A DNA stretch of 64,000 nt. Source: Gymnorhina tibicen. Lineage: Eukaryota > Chordata > Aves > Passeriformes > Artamidae. The translations under genes and the position numbers were made by a program. Of the stretch, positions 1 to 12,808 are shown piece by piece; the first letter of the stretch is position 1; each line of letters starts with the position of its first letter. Location: contig VXAZ01002373.1 of assembly GCA_013399875.1 (NCBI GenBank), forward strand, positions 861,555-925,554, written 5' to 3'. The notes beneath the pieces were generated by a model, which worked only from the letters and a program-made list of their open reading frames with translations, was not told the origin of the DNA and searched no databases.

Positions 1-86
1 AGGTGCTGGGTTCTAAAAATCATCAACTTTAAATTTTGTTGGTTCTGGTATTTCATCTCATTAAAAAAATGGGAATGATATTTTTC

Positions 87-101
87 TTTTTTTTTTTTTT
101 T
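87..101. repeat. Poly-T tract (T15)
   Basis: Fifteen consecutive T following a short T5C run. No element body or target duplication is recognisable next to it, so this is simple low-complexity sequence rather than a demonstrable retrotransposon tail. Confidence 0.9.
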
Positions 102-2883
102 AACTTCTAACATATTGAAGGCTGTTTCCAGGGGACCTGGAAATACGCAAATTGTTTTAGCCCAAAGTTCATTTATTGCAGATACTATTCTTTATCTTAC
201 TGTTGAGTGAGTAAGCAACAGTTACCTACAGTCTCACAGGATATTTTTTTCTATTCCCATTAGCAGGAACCTCAGGTGGTGGGGGGTTTCTTCTTCTCCT
301 ACTGTGATGACTGAAGATTAATTAAATGTGGTCCACAATCCAATTTATACTTCCCTGTAGCAGGAAGAATCTGCTCTGTGACACTGAAGGATTTGGTTTT
401 TTCCCAGCTGCTCTTAGTGAAATTCGAGGCTCTGAGTAATTGGATTCAAACTTGTCAGAAAACCTTCCTTTGTAGTAGGCATTTTATTTTCTCACTTAGG
501 CTTTACACCTTTTAACAAATCAGAGCAGTACATAGACAAATGCATTTGAAGCGTTGCAGAATCTATATAATCTTATTAATTAGGTGACATATAAAAATAC
601 CTGTCTGTTACTACTACTCGTATAATAGTTATAATCAACCAGCATGGTGATTATCTGATTATCTTTTTTACACACATTTTTTATCTTTTATCTTTTTTCC
701 CACAGACAGAAGTAATTCCATCATGATAGGGGTTAGTCTTTCGTTTAGTTAGTAAAAATACAAATTTTCTGTTCAAAGTTTGGCATACAGAACTTTTTTT
801 TTTCCCATTCCCAAAACTTGATGTCCTGTTTCTTAAATCCTCTGTTGAGTCAAATTCAGTATTATTTGCTATGTGAAAATGAGAAAAGACACTGAAATTT
901 ACTTTAGTTTAATATCATAGTCAAGCTCAGAAGACCAGTAATCCTTCACTGGGGCTTTGCTTTTGCAGACTTAGGCCAAGTCTCCACTAAAAAATTATGC
1001 AGATCAAGGTCCATCTGTTCTGACAGACATACTCCTCAGCCAGACTTGCACTTTTACAGTTAAATCTGTACAAGAAGTGTGAAGCACGGTGATAGAATTT
1101 CATTCAAAGATTTGCTGGGTGGTAGATGCCATCCTTCACTCAGCACTGAGCGGGTGAGTGAGGAGCTCTAATCCCCCGCTGCCACCTCAGCAGTGCAGGG
1201 CTGTGGGGACCATCCCTGGTCTGTGCTGCTGGCGAGGAGGGTGCTCATGGGCAGGGGCTAATGCTCTGCCCAGAAGTGTGCCAGCGTGCAAAGCAGCATT
1301 CTTTGCCCCACTTGGTGGGCTGGGGTAGACAGGGCTTTAAGTAACTACAAGGATGAACTCAGGTGAGTAATTAGCATGGGATATGTCCATAAAGTTTAAA
1401 AAGTGGTGTTGGAGGCATCTCAGTGGCATCGCTGTTTGTCTCACTGAAGAAGAGCAGCATCATAGATCTGTTGCAGAAAAAAAAGCACATATTTTAGAAG
1501 AAGAACACAAAGGTGCTCAATATATTAAGCTGGGGGGTTGGAGTTAAACACATCCAACCTAAATGAGCAATAGTGAAAGTATTTTACTATATGTTAGACA
1601 GGTTGGACTGAAAAGGAATGTGGGTAAAATGCTGGCACACAGCACAGATTACTGTTTCCTTTTTGTGCTTAATTGCACTATTACTTCACCTTGGGACTTA
1701 AAGAGCTGTCACTGAAAGTCATGGCTGGGTCAAATGCATGCTCTTATTTATGGCATGCACTGGGGTGTGTGTCATCCTAAAAATGTTTTATTGACCTCCT
1801 AAAGATGTGCCATGCATGGAGAATCATTTTCACAGGATGTAGGGAGGGCATTTTCTCTAGTTATTAATTTCTCAGTCTTATCACAGTGATAGTTAGAAAT
1901 GAACAGGAGATGCTGTATCTGACTGATGTGCAGATTTCATTGCTTTCTTGCTTATCCTGCTGCTCAGGAGTTCCTGGCCTGCACTTCTGAAAGCATAACT
2001 CTTCAACTTAAGAGCTATGTCACCTGCCAGAGGTTCAGAATAATTAATATTTTTGTCAAGAAAAGGCACATCTCTCAACATCTCATTTCTAGAAGAAGCT
2101 TTTCAGACATTTTCACTTGTCAGCTCTCCATCTGAGATACTGAGAAGGAAGGAAGGGTTTTATTGTGACAAATAAGTAGAGCTTAACAGAATTAAATGGT
2201 GCTGGTCTGGATGCAATCTGTACTCACATCTGTATGGTCAGGAGGTTTCTGCTTCTCTGGAGGTAAAGGATGTGTGCCCGTACTAAGACTGGAGTCATTT
2301 CAGGGTAGTGTCGGTGGATGGGTGTTGCAGTGTCTGTTGCAGAGTGGATACTGCTGCACTATCCAGAGGCAGCTCCATCCTCAGCCTTGCAGCAGCTGAG
2401 GCAGGAACTCAACCTGATTTCACTCAGTTTGCAAGTAAGGAAGCTAATTAAGAGCATTAGGTTTTTGTTACTATTCCGATCTGACAAACTGGGTTTTCTT
2501 TCCTACTGGACCCGCTGGTTTGTGTGGATTTTTTGTCTCATAGAATGCGAATGCCGATCAGGCCTTCCAGACATTGTGCAAAGAATGTTTCAGAGGAGAC
2601 CCATGAGTCATTTTTCTGTTCTATTGGCAGATACATCATTGGTGAGAAGATACGAAAGATTTGGGCATACTGATTTCTTTTTAATTTTCTCATGTGCCCA
2701 AAATTTAAGTGTGCAAGGAAAGGCTTATGGTATCTTTAACAAGCATAAAAAAATGGATGATCGAAGCCCGTCAGAAGCTTCAGAATAAGTTTTCACATAG
2801 ATCTTGACAGTTTAGATGCCCTAAATGGGTTTTTAGACACCTACTTTATGATCACCTGTCTGCTTGGCAGACAGTCGCACAGA

Positions 2884-2938
2884 CTCCTTTTTCCTCTCTC
2901 CTTCCCTCCCTCCCTCTCACTCTCTCTGTCTTTCTTTG
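2884..2938 (+). repeat. Pyrimidine-rich tract
   Basis: Positions 2884-2918 are an uninterrupted run of 35 C/T bases including several CCCT and CTCC units. It continues to about 2938 with single A or G interruptions and CT/TTTC runs. The opposite strand is purine-only over the same 35 bases. It sits inside intron 1, away from any acceptor used by the exons found here. Confidence 0.85.
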
Positions 2939-5900
2939 CAGAGCTGATTTGCTCATCTAGAGGTGGGGCAGTTGGATTTTGGGAGAGTATCTGCTCCCAC
3001 AGCAGGAGATTAGGGCTGGTCACTTTGATGAAAGACCTTGAATCAGACTGTTGTCACAGAGGAGGCATCTTGCCCTTTGCTTTCTACTCTTCTGGTTGGC
3101 AGTGTTTTGAGATGAGCTGAGCTTTTACTGTTGAGCAAAATAAAGTTCCTTCTCCTCTGAGGGACAGAACTTTTTGCCCTCAGTCCCAGCTCCTGTGACT
3201 ACAAGGACAGAGTATGCCGGGCTCAAGGTTTGGTAGGGCTAGTGCCAGCACTTAGTTATGAGTGCAAAGGAGCAGTTGCCACAAAAGCAGTGGCACTCAA
3301 AATGTGGTGCAGGCAGACTGCCTGCTTAAATTCATGGTCGCTTGGCAGTAGCACTGTGGCAAAAGTGTCCTGCCAAGTCATGAGCTGGCATACTGCCCTC
3401 CATTTAGACTTTGACTGTAGGCAGCCAAGTGACCAGCAGCTGTGGCTGTGAATAGCAGGAGGGCGTTAGTCCAAGAACAACAAGAAGAAAAGCTTCTTCT
3501 TCTACGTTTAGGGATTTTCTTGGCTCTTCCAGACATGTCTTCTCATTTCAAAAGGGTCTGGAAGGTGGAAGGTGCCCTAATGCAGCTGCCCTTTTTGAAT
3601 CCTCTCCACTGGGATCCCCCAGTTACAGGATTCTGCATGGGAGCATGTTGTTGCCCAGTCTGTGACGGCAGTAGACAGGAGTTTGTTTGCTTGAATGTGT
3701 AGAACGAAATTTGCAGCTTCAAGGAGAGGATTTGTTGTTTCTCTGCTCCCTTTGTTTGAACAGGACAACTGAAGTGACCCGTAAATAATTGTCTGCATCC
3801 TGCAAATGGCTTCTACACCAGCTTTCCTGCTAATGGCTGCAGAAGGATTGGTTTTTATCTTTAAGGATGCCAAAGTGCTTGAATGAACATAGTTTACAGT
3901 TTTTAAAGGGGTTGACAGATGTCAACAGGGGCTTCAGACTGCTGACTCTGAAGGGGGTACAGCCCTTCAGATACCAGGAGTGATTCTCACTCCCCATCCA
4001 TTTCTACGCTACAGCCTGAAGAAGTGATCTGTCACAGGCAACCTCAACCACATCCCCCAAAACCCCCAAACAAACAAAAAATCTGAAATTAATTCTCTGG
4101 AAAATAGCACAAAGTCAAACATTAAGTTTAATGCTGGGTGTACATGGCAGAGGTTGCACTTTAAGGGGTGACATGTATAAAGCTATATGCTCAATATACT
4201 AAGTGGAATTGGTGGGGGTGAGGGTAGAACAAAGTCCACAAAAGTCCTGCCTATGGAAGCTCAAGGGCATCACTGTCTCTGCAGCCACACTTCTTACATG
4301 GTGAACACAGGGAAGTGATTTCCCCTAGTCTGTCACAGAAGGTTAATGTTGTGGTACAGGCTCATGATCTATTTAAAGGCATTTCTGCAGCAGCCTCCAA
4401 GATCTTTACCCCAGCATCTCTCATTAGCTGTCAGTCTGGTGGAATTTCCTGGCTTTTGAAGTGGATTTTCCTGCTTGTGGTCAAAGAAAATGGCAACAAG
4501 GACCTGGGAGAGAGTGTGAACCAGACTCCCTGCTGACCACAGAGCTTCCCTTGCCATTTGTCATAGAGATCCTTGAATAGCTTTCTAGCCAAGTCTCTGA
4601 GAAATAAAAACTTTCCAGCACTAGCATCTTTAGGCTGTGTATCTCAGAGACAAGTATTGGCAACTGGGTCTGAGCACCCACCATGGATCTGATACCTCTC
4701 ACCATCTTTATCTTCTTGTCTGTTGAGAGGAACAGTAACATCCCTGGGAAGTGTGGGAGCACTGATGGGACATGGTATTAAGGAGTACTAGCTGTGCACA
4801 GGGACACCTCCAGGCCCTTCTCAGTGATTCCTGCTGCGGTTTCTCTGCTGGCAGCATCCTCAGTGGGCTGGAGATAAGCGCCTTCTGAAATGAAAACCTA
4901 AACTGCAGATGTTGGCCAGCTGCGTGCCGCTGGACCAAAGCTCTGCTCGTCTTGACAAAGAAGCCAAAACCGAGTCCTTACAAAGGCAATGGCTGGAATG
5001 AAACTGAAATGATCAGTCCCCCCATGCGGCACCCCAGCTTCTAGCAGCAGGGGTAGACATGAGCAGTTCTTCATACTAAATAACTGAGGCACAATGAGAG
5101 GCATGTAAGACTCGAGTGTCTTCAAGGAGGAACGGCAAGATGATTAATGCTGCAATAGCTGCTTAATTACAAACGCATGTTGGTCGCCAGATTATATCTA
5201 GGCTGAATTTAAGATCTGAATCTTTTCCTGTGAAATATGATCTGGATATCATTGGCATGACAATGAGGGATATGTGTGTTGATAGCTCACTGGGGTAAAA
5301 AAAATGACTAAGTGTAATGGTTTAGAAATGCAAAGTCTTAAGATACCATGTATTGGTTTTAGTGCATTTGATGAGACATTTTTGAGTGTTTTAAAACTAA
5401 TCCAATTTTTTTTAAATTTTTTTTTCTTTTTTCTGTGGAGGAGACGTTTGAAGAAAAATGGGAGGTGATGCGGCTTTGTCTGGCTACCCAAGAGATAAAA
5501 GCTGCAAACGGAACTATGTCTTATGAGAGCTTCTTCACTCTCAAAGAGTTCTGTCGAGTTACTTGCTTTTGTGATCTTTTGCAGGGTGAGGCCCCGAGGC
5601 TGTTGGTCTGATTATCCAGTAATACTACTGGATTAATATGTCTGCATAGTTTGTATATTGTAATCATGACTTAAATATAGCTCCATGCCAGGCAGGGTGA
5701 GGCAGCAGGTGGGAGGCTTGCGGTGCAGTCGAGGGGGGTGACCAGGGAGATATGTCCTGCTCTGTGGCATATTCCAGAGCTTTCACCAAACACCAAAGCC
5801 CATGTCAGGGCTGCTCTGCAAGCACAAAAGTTCGTTCCACGTAAATGGGATCTAAGAGTGGCAGGCCGCAACAGCTCTTGGGGTGGCTCAGGCAGGAAGC

Positions 5901-8900
5901 ATCTTGCGGCAGGTGTGTTGATAGCACCATGAAGCGTTCTTTAGAGTTGCTTTGCTCAAGGATTGGTAATGAGTTTGTGGTGGTCTGAAAGGTCTCCAAG
6001 GTCTGAAAGGCTAGGCATAGCCTAGTGGAGCATGGCTGGAGCACTGCAGTACCACAGGGCAGGGATGGGGGAGGGCATTGCAGTGGGGAGTTCTGCAGCA
6101 GGGCAGCAGTCTGCATGCAGTGTTGGTCTGTCCATGGATTAATTTGTTTGATACTTTGTGTTTACAAGTTGTGCAGCTACTGAGGTCAGGAGGGGGTTTC
6201 CTGTGATTTTTTTGGGATGTTTGATGGAGCCCAGTGCTTTTGTGTGTGGAAGTGAAGGTGAAGAACTTTATTCCATGCTGGTGTGTAGCCAGCATTATCA
6301 TTGTGTCACGTTGTAGTGTATCTCTCCACAGGTTCCTTCAGGTGGGGCACTGGCCTGTCACTGGTTACATACACATTCTTCAGGGTAGTACAGTGTATTA
6401 GTGCTATGCTGTGTAAATCACTATTTGTAATACTGTACTGTGTGCAAAGAGATAACCTTGATGAGTTATTTCTGATTATGATTTGGGTGACATCAGTGGT
6501 TCAGCTTCATCTGCTCTGACTTAACTTTCAAAGCAACTATAATCTTGTCTCTTTTTACTTTTCATGGTGCACAGATTTAACCACTTGTCAGGGAAATAAA
6601 GATTTGTTGAAAGGTTAGAGTTATATCTTCAAAACTGGCATAAACAAAATCTAATTTTATACTTAATGCAGTAATTCTAGTGGAGGGTGTCTGTGAGGGA
6701 ATAACTAAAATAATTTTTAACATGAAAATCTTTAGAAATAAAACTTTACTCAGTTTATTGATTTAATTGCAGTCACATTAACTGCTTCCTCACTTTGATT
6801 GCATGTGCAAATCTTGGACGAAGTGTAGGGTGGATTTAATTTTTTTTTCCAGTTGATGTGATCTCAGTCTGTTCAAGCTGCAGTATAAATGGATGGGATT
6901 CCTTTTGAGCCAGCCCCTAGCCAGAAAACCAGTAAGCATCACTCAAAGCTGCCAAGAGAAAGAAGGAGAAGGTGTTCACTCATCCAGGGTTTAAATGGGC
7001 CTTTTCCTGGCACAAAATAGCCTGGCAATTTGACATCAGCCACTCAGCAGAGCAGAGTAGGAGAATTGTCCATTACAACTGGTACCAATTTGACTTTGAA
7101 TTTAAATGTGCCAGCAAAATAAGAGTAAAGACAGACACCCTTGTCTTACTTGCTGCACCTGTCTCTGTATCTATGGAGTTTGGACTTCACTGGCTTTGTT
7201 TCTTTGAATACAGTGCAGCAATTTTCCATGCCATTCTTTCTAGCCCTAGAGACATCACACATGTGAACTGGTTAAAGAAAATAGCATTGCCTTAGTGCAT
7301 TTTTCCATAGCAGTAGGTAATGGGTAGTCTATTATAGTTAATAGTACCTGGACAGTTGTGATTTTGTCATACACGGCTGCTCAGGCTGCCTGCCTGTTAT
7401 GCCAGTGCTTGTTCTGGGGGTTTGTTGTTGAGGTTTTTTTTAAATCCACTGCTCTCATCAGAAAATGGAAATCACAACATTTTCTGATCATTTTCATTGC
7501 TGTCTCCTCAGCCTGCCAGTATGGCATTACACATTTTGTTAGTAAAAGAAGAATTAAAAAATGGAGGAGCAGAATGACGTGAAAGAGTGGAAGGAGAACT
7601 GCTATTGAAGTCACTTCTGGACTGACTGTGGTCAGCTAGCATGAGTGGGATGTACAGCTCCCCTTTTTCTCCTCCAGCAGGAGTCCATAGGCTTAGCCTT
7701 TTGGAGCCAATGTGTTGTTTCTCTTTGCTGAGATTCAAATAATCAGAAATTACAAATCTTCCTTCATAAAGCTGCAGCCCCCTGAGCCCCTAATTTTATC
7801 AGCCTTACTCAGAGCTTACATATCTCCATCAGCTTTCATAGATCATGCTTCAATTTTGTTTTCTAAAATACAAGTTTGAAGGAAGCCACTATTGTCCATT
7901 GGAAATCCAGACAACATCAAAAAGCTAAGGCAGTTGCTCTTATTTTATCTGTTGTCCCTTATTCATTGTTTCTTATATTTCTATTAATATATTCCTGTTT
8001 CTAAAATCTTTCTCATTCCTGTTGCTATGGTAAAAGCCTGCCTAAAAAAGGAGAATTATAGCAGCAAGATACACTGACCTACAAAATAATCAGAACATAG
8101 TTGCTCCATACAAAACGCTGCTTTCAAAGTAACTGCTAGAAAATCTTGAGTGGGAAAGGGAGATGGCCAAAGTATAGGGACCATGTACATGGATCTGGAT
8201 TTAATAAAAACTCCAGCTTATGGACAATATTGCTGCTTCTGACCAGTGAATCTGTACAACTGGTTTCCCATACACAGGAATTTTCCATGATTGCAATATC
8301 AATGGTAGTAGACACCCAAAAAAGTGGTCTTGAGTGTCTGTTTCTGTTGTTAACCTTCCAGCTCCGATGTGATTTTCTCCTCTGTGTACATGAATGTCAC
8401 TGATACAGTGTTGTATTACAGTGGCTCATCCTTGCTGGAGGCATAGTTTCTTTTCCAACAAACTGATTTGAAATGAAGTGAAAACCAAACCATGAATTTT
8501 TTGGTTCACCTCCCAGACTATAAAAATGGATGGTCTCATTAATGATTAACACAGCAGCTGGTAGCTTACAGGAGATCTGGAAGAAAATACTGCAGTGTCT
8601 CCCTCCTCCAGCAATATATTGGCTTAACAGTTTTCTGTGCTCGTACTAGCTTATTTCAGTATACACATTTGAATCCCAGCAGAGTGGATCTCTGCCTTCA
8701 TACCTGCTCTAAGATCAGTAAGGATGCATTAGATCCTAGATGCATCAGATAATTTTTTGCGATGTTATTACTACTTAGTGGTTTGCAGTTCCCTGTGATG
8801 TTAGCATGACTTTTAGAATGCTCTTCTATTTCAAACTGTGCTGGGGGCATTGAAGATTTCCAGTATCTTTTTGCCTACAGCATGGTTAGATCATTACAAA

Positions 8901-10017
8901 TCAAGTAAAATTTCACAACAATTTTGCATTTACATGGACATCACTTCTGGGTGTTTTGATAAATCCTTGTTACAGCATGAAACTGTGTAAAAAATACACG
9001 CATATATTATCGTCACAAAGTGTTTACTCCTGTTTTTACTCCACAATATTGGAGTACACTGTGTCTGGGCGGCTGACAAAAGTGTAATGAAGTCTAAAGA
9101 GCCAGAGAGATCTTTTTAGACTAAGTATTCTCAGAATGTGTTTAACTGGTTAGCATTCAGTAAATAAAAGTGCTAAAAAAATACCAACCAAAAAAAAAAA
9201 TTTTCAAAAACCCCAGAAATCTCTAAAATAAAACCCCTGCCACTTAGTAATTTTGTATATGGTAAAAAGTGGTAAGAAAACTGGAGGCTTTTCCCTATTG
9301 CTCTAGAAGAGAACAGTAAGCCTATATTTTCTTCTAGACTACCTGATTTTTTTTTAAAAGTATTGTACAGTCTCTGGAACCTTGTGCAAATTTTCAAATA
9401 GTTGTCTCTAAATATAGGTACATCTTTTCCTCTATATTTGCTGTAAAAGATTCGTGTATGCATGTATAGTACACCAGTTTCCTCCCTGGCAGAGATGGGG
9501 CAGATGTGGAAGCTCACCTATGCACAGTTACAGTGGATAATGCCTCCAGAATTTATCACAAGGTGTTTCTGTGGTGTACAGGATGATACAAGCCAGCATA
9601 GAACACCTGACAATTAGCAGGCTGATCCTGGCCCAAAGGGTGCTTGTTTATGCAGCCATTCATCAGGGCAGCACCACCTTCTGCAAGGAGATCACTCCAA
9701 GCTGAATGTTGTGCTAGTGCCAGAGGCCAGAAGGAGGATGGGAGAGGAAGGTGGAGGCTCATCTGAGCACGGCAGAGTCCTGAGCCCCTGCCACAGCCGT
9801 TTGTGAGATAGACAGCAGGTGGGAGGATGCTGGGCATTAAGCGTGTGGTGGCAGAACTGAGAGCTGCCACTGCTGCATCCCACCATGGGAGCTGAAATCC
9901 AGATCCAGCTGGTGTAGCTGTGAGGCTGAAATACACTGGAATGTTTGTAATTTTGGTTGGTAACACTCAGTTCATTTGCTTTCACTGACCTGAGTGGATA
10001 TGTGTTTCTCTCATTAG

Positions 10018-10213
10018 AGATCCGAGCTCAACTCGTTGAGCAGCAGAAATGCCTGGAGCAGCAGACTGAAATGAGAGTGCAGCTTCTTCAGGATCTGCAG
10101 GATTTCTTCCGCAAGAAGTCGGAAATAGAGATGGAGTATTCCCGAAATCTGGAAAAACTGGCAGAGAGGTTCATGGCGAAAACAAGAAGTACGAAGGATC
10201 ATCAGCAGTACAA
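10018..10213 (+). CDS. SRGAP1: SRGAP1 exon 2 (start of F-BAR domain)
   Basis: Encodes about residues 23-88, beginning (E)IRAQLVEQQKCLEQQ and ending TRSTKDHQQY plus two bases of a Lys codon. This is the first helical part of the F-BAR (FCH) module, rich in Leu, Glu, Gln and Lys; it contains the family signature LQDLQDFFRKKSEIEMEYSR. F-BAR domains form curved dimers that bind phosphoinositide-rich membrane. The acceptor is tctctcattag and the donor AA|gtaaga. The exon is 196 nt: it completes a codon with two bases and leaves two bases of the next, matching exon 3. The preceding exon must end with one base of a Glu codon. The sequence matches SRGAP1 rather than SRGAP2 at LVEQQKCLEQQTEM. Confidence 0.97.
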
Positions 10214-12645
10214 GTAAGAGAAACTTGTTTGCCCATCACCTCCATGTTGTACCTGTTGCTGGTTCAAAGGCCTGCTTAAAATTTCCACCCCTGCTTAGCA
10301 GTGTGGCAGCTCTCATTGCAGTTGAAGGTAGATGAGTGCCTAAATAATGTTGTTGGTGTGGCTCTCTGCAGTTACTCAGGTCAGCTTCGGACAAGTAGTT
10401 TCAGTTTCTTAAAAGGTAAGTTGCACAAATATTGTCTCTAACCTACCATATGGATTTTAAACTACCCAAAATACAACCAGTATCTAGAAGAGATGCAGAG
10501 CCACAAAAGTGCTGGAAAGCTGTGTGCTGATCTCCAGTGGAGTTGATAGGATTTTAAAGTATCTACATGAAGGTCAGTCAACATTACAACAACAACAAAG
10601 AAGACATTAAGAAAAAAACTGTTTCGATTTGTTGTTGCATGTGAACTTTGCTGTGTTTTCCCCCCTCTCATTCCTGGAAATAAAGATGATGTGAACATTA
10701 TGCATTGTTTACAATTTAATGGCATAGTATCTTTTGTGCAAAACAAGTGGTCAAGTAGTATCTGGCATACTGTGTACAGTATGTTTTCTGAAGTGTTTCA
10801 AGCACATCACTTGCTGACATAGTCTCATGTGGTTATTTTCCTGACTTGAGCTGATTAATGAATGCATGTGTCTGACCCTGTTATGCTTAGGGATTTAGAA
10901 GAGTATTTTGTGTTTGTAAAACTAAAAAATAATTTTCCTACTGTTCACTCAGTGCTGTGCTAGAGATACACAGGTAGAACTGTTGTTTCAGGACAAAAGT
11001 CTTTTCCAATACATCTGGCAAAGGAAAGGTTAATGAAATACAGCTTGCACAGTTCAAAGAGCATTAATATATATTTCTTAAAATTCGTTTTAGTGACTCA
11101 GTGATTCTCTGAAATAACCAACTTGTGCATATGTCACCACTTCAGAGAGAGCCCTGGTTTTTATTCTGCTTGTGGCAAAATCTTTTTTCCTTGTGCATAC
11201 AAACATCTTTCCTCGTTCTTAAACGTGTTAAATCCAGACTGGCAGTTGTGCATGGGGGTTATGACTTGATTTCTGCCTTTGGCTTTGTTCTTGCAGTTCT
11301 CTGCTTTGAGAAGAGGTTACAGCAAAAGTCGCTTTAGTTGTTGGTCCCCTGAGCTGTTCCCACCATTGCCCCCAAAACATTCAGGAAGGTCTGTAGAATC
11401 GGCTTTGGGACATGCAGAAGCAGTGAGGACCAAGTAATATCAGCATGGCCCTTTAGGAGTGCTCATGTTGTCTGACCTAGCTGATAAAACCCCTTGCTGT
11501 GAAGTAACACTGTTAAAATGTCCATCTGAAACAAATGGAGGAAGTTTTCTTAACTCCTGATTCATAGCAAAGCAAAGCTGATGATTAAGAAAAGACTTTT
11601 GTCTGGTAATCATTCATTGTTGCTTTGATTCTGAGGATGAGAGCTAAAAGTAGACAATTAGATGGGAATTAAAGGCCATATTTCTAACAATGAGAATAGC
11701 TAATAATTAGAAGAGCTTGCCAAGAGTTGGAGGAGTTTCTCCCCCAGTTCATCACCACTTCTGCCTGTTTTATCTTCATGTGCTTTATCCTTTTAACTTA
11801 AGGAGAATCCCTGTAAAAGAGAAAGAAGAAAAAAAAGAGCAGCAAGTTTCTAGAGCAGTTAGTTGAAAGGCAAACTTGATTCTAAAATGTCAATAAAAAC
11901 ATAAGACAAATTTTATAAATAAGTTTTTGTTGTCTGTGAAACAGTTGCTGAACTATATGTATTTTTATTTTGCCTTGTGTAAAAGAAATGAGAAGTCATC
12001 TTTGATTCACTTTTTGCTATATTAAAGCTGGGAGTGGGCCTACATTGCAAAAAGTCCATCATGGGAATTCAGAACTGGATCACTGGAAAAAGTCCAGTCC
12101 TGCTGTTTGTCTTGTAATTGACACATCTAGGACTAGCAGTAGCAGTGTATTTATTAATGCTGTGAATTTATGAGCATTGCTCACAGAATATGGATGCTTG
12201 AGTCATTTTCTTTACTTCATCAGTTATACAAATCCAAGGCAGTGAAACAACTACACCTGCAGTTTTGCTCATGAAGGATTTGGTTTGTGCTTCCAGTGCT
12301 TGTTTATTTCTAGTGTCAAAAATTCATTACTGTTACTCTTCCAGGAGTGGCCTTTGTTGATTTGGAATATTTACATGTACTCCATCTCTAAGCTTTGTGG
12401 CAAGATATTTTTATACTTTGAGGTGGCTTGCAGAGTATATCCATGCCTCATGAGACTTGAATGTGTCGTAAAAGTCATCTGAGCCTTGCCTAACCTGAGT
12501 TATTCCAAGAATGGGTAGAGTGACTCTTCAGAAGCAGCTATTTTTATGTAACAAGTTATGACTGTAAATATCAGTGAGATGTTTCAGTTAATAACATAAC
12601 GTTTTCATTTCTATACATTATACGTGTGTGTATCTCCTTCCTCAG
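10214..12645 (+). other. SRGAP1: Intron 2 (2432 bp)
   Basis: AT-rich intron from donor gtaaga to acceptor tccttcctcag. No transposon, RNA gene or credible coding sequence was seen. The longest open frames are under 100 codons and show no conserved motif. Confidence 0.85.
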
Positions 12646-12808
12646 GAAAGACCAGAACCTCTTGTCACCAGTGAATTGCTGGTACTTACTCCTGAACCAA
12701 GTGAGAAGAGAAAGCAAAGACCATGCAACATTGAGTGATATCTACCTGAACAATGTGATCATGCGATTCATGCAGATAAGTGAAGACTCCACCAGAATGT
12801 TCAAGAAG
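12646..12808 (+). CDS. SRGAP1: SRGAP1 exon 3 (F-BAR helices)
   Basis: Encodes about residues 89-142 after completing the split Lys codon: KDQNLLSPVNCWYLLLNQVR followed by the conserved block around SDIYLNNVIMRFMQISEDS and ending FKK. SRGAP2 has VLSPVNCWNLLLNQVK and IPRFVQVSEDS at the equivalent place, as I recall it, so this exon separates the paralogs well. It is 163 nt, one base plus 54 codons, and ends in phase 0. The acceptor is ttcctcag and the donor AAG|gtaatg. If the donor were skipped, the frame would read 26 further codons (12809-12886) to a stop at 12887-12889. Confidence 0.97.

Larger units (their letters stand above)
1..10017 (+). other. SRGAP1: Intron 1, 3' part (no gene seen)
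   Basis: AT-rich sequence upstream of the first visible exon; the intron starts outside the window. Open frames here, up to about 156 codons, have no recognisable domain, no flanking splice pattern matching the gene and no partner frames, so I treat them as chance. It holds a poly-T tract near 87-101, a pyrimidine-rich tract at 2884-2938 and a modestly GC-richer patch near 1140-1330. No transposon with recognisable ends was found. It closes with the acceptor tctctcattag before 10018. Confidence 0.8.

Noticed and set aside
1140..1330. GC-richer patch in intron 1, considered as a promoter or CpG island
   Set aside because: Too short and with too few CpG dinucleotides, and no exon with a start codon follows.
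2318..2788. 156-codon open frame in intron 1, + strand
   Set aside because: No domain, and composition like the surrounding intron. Not part of any SRGAP1 exon.
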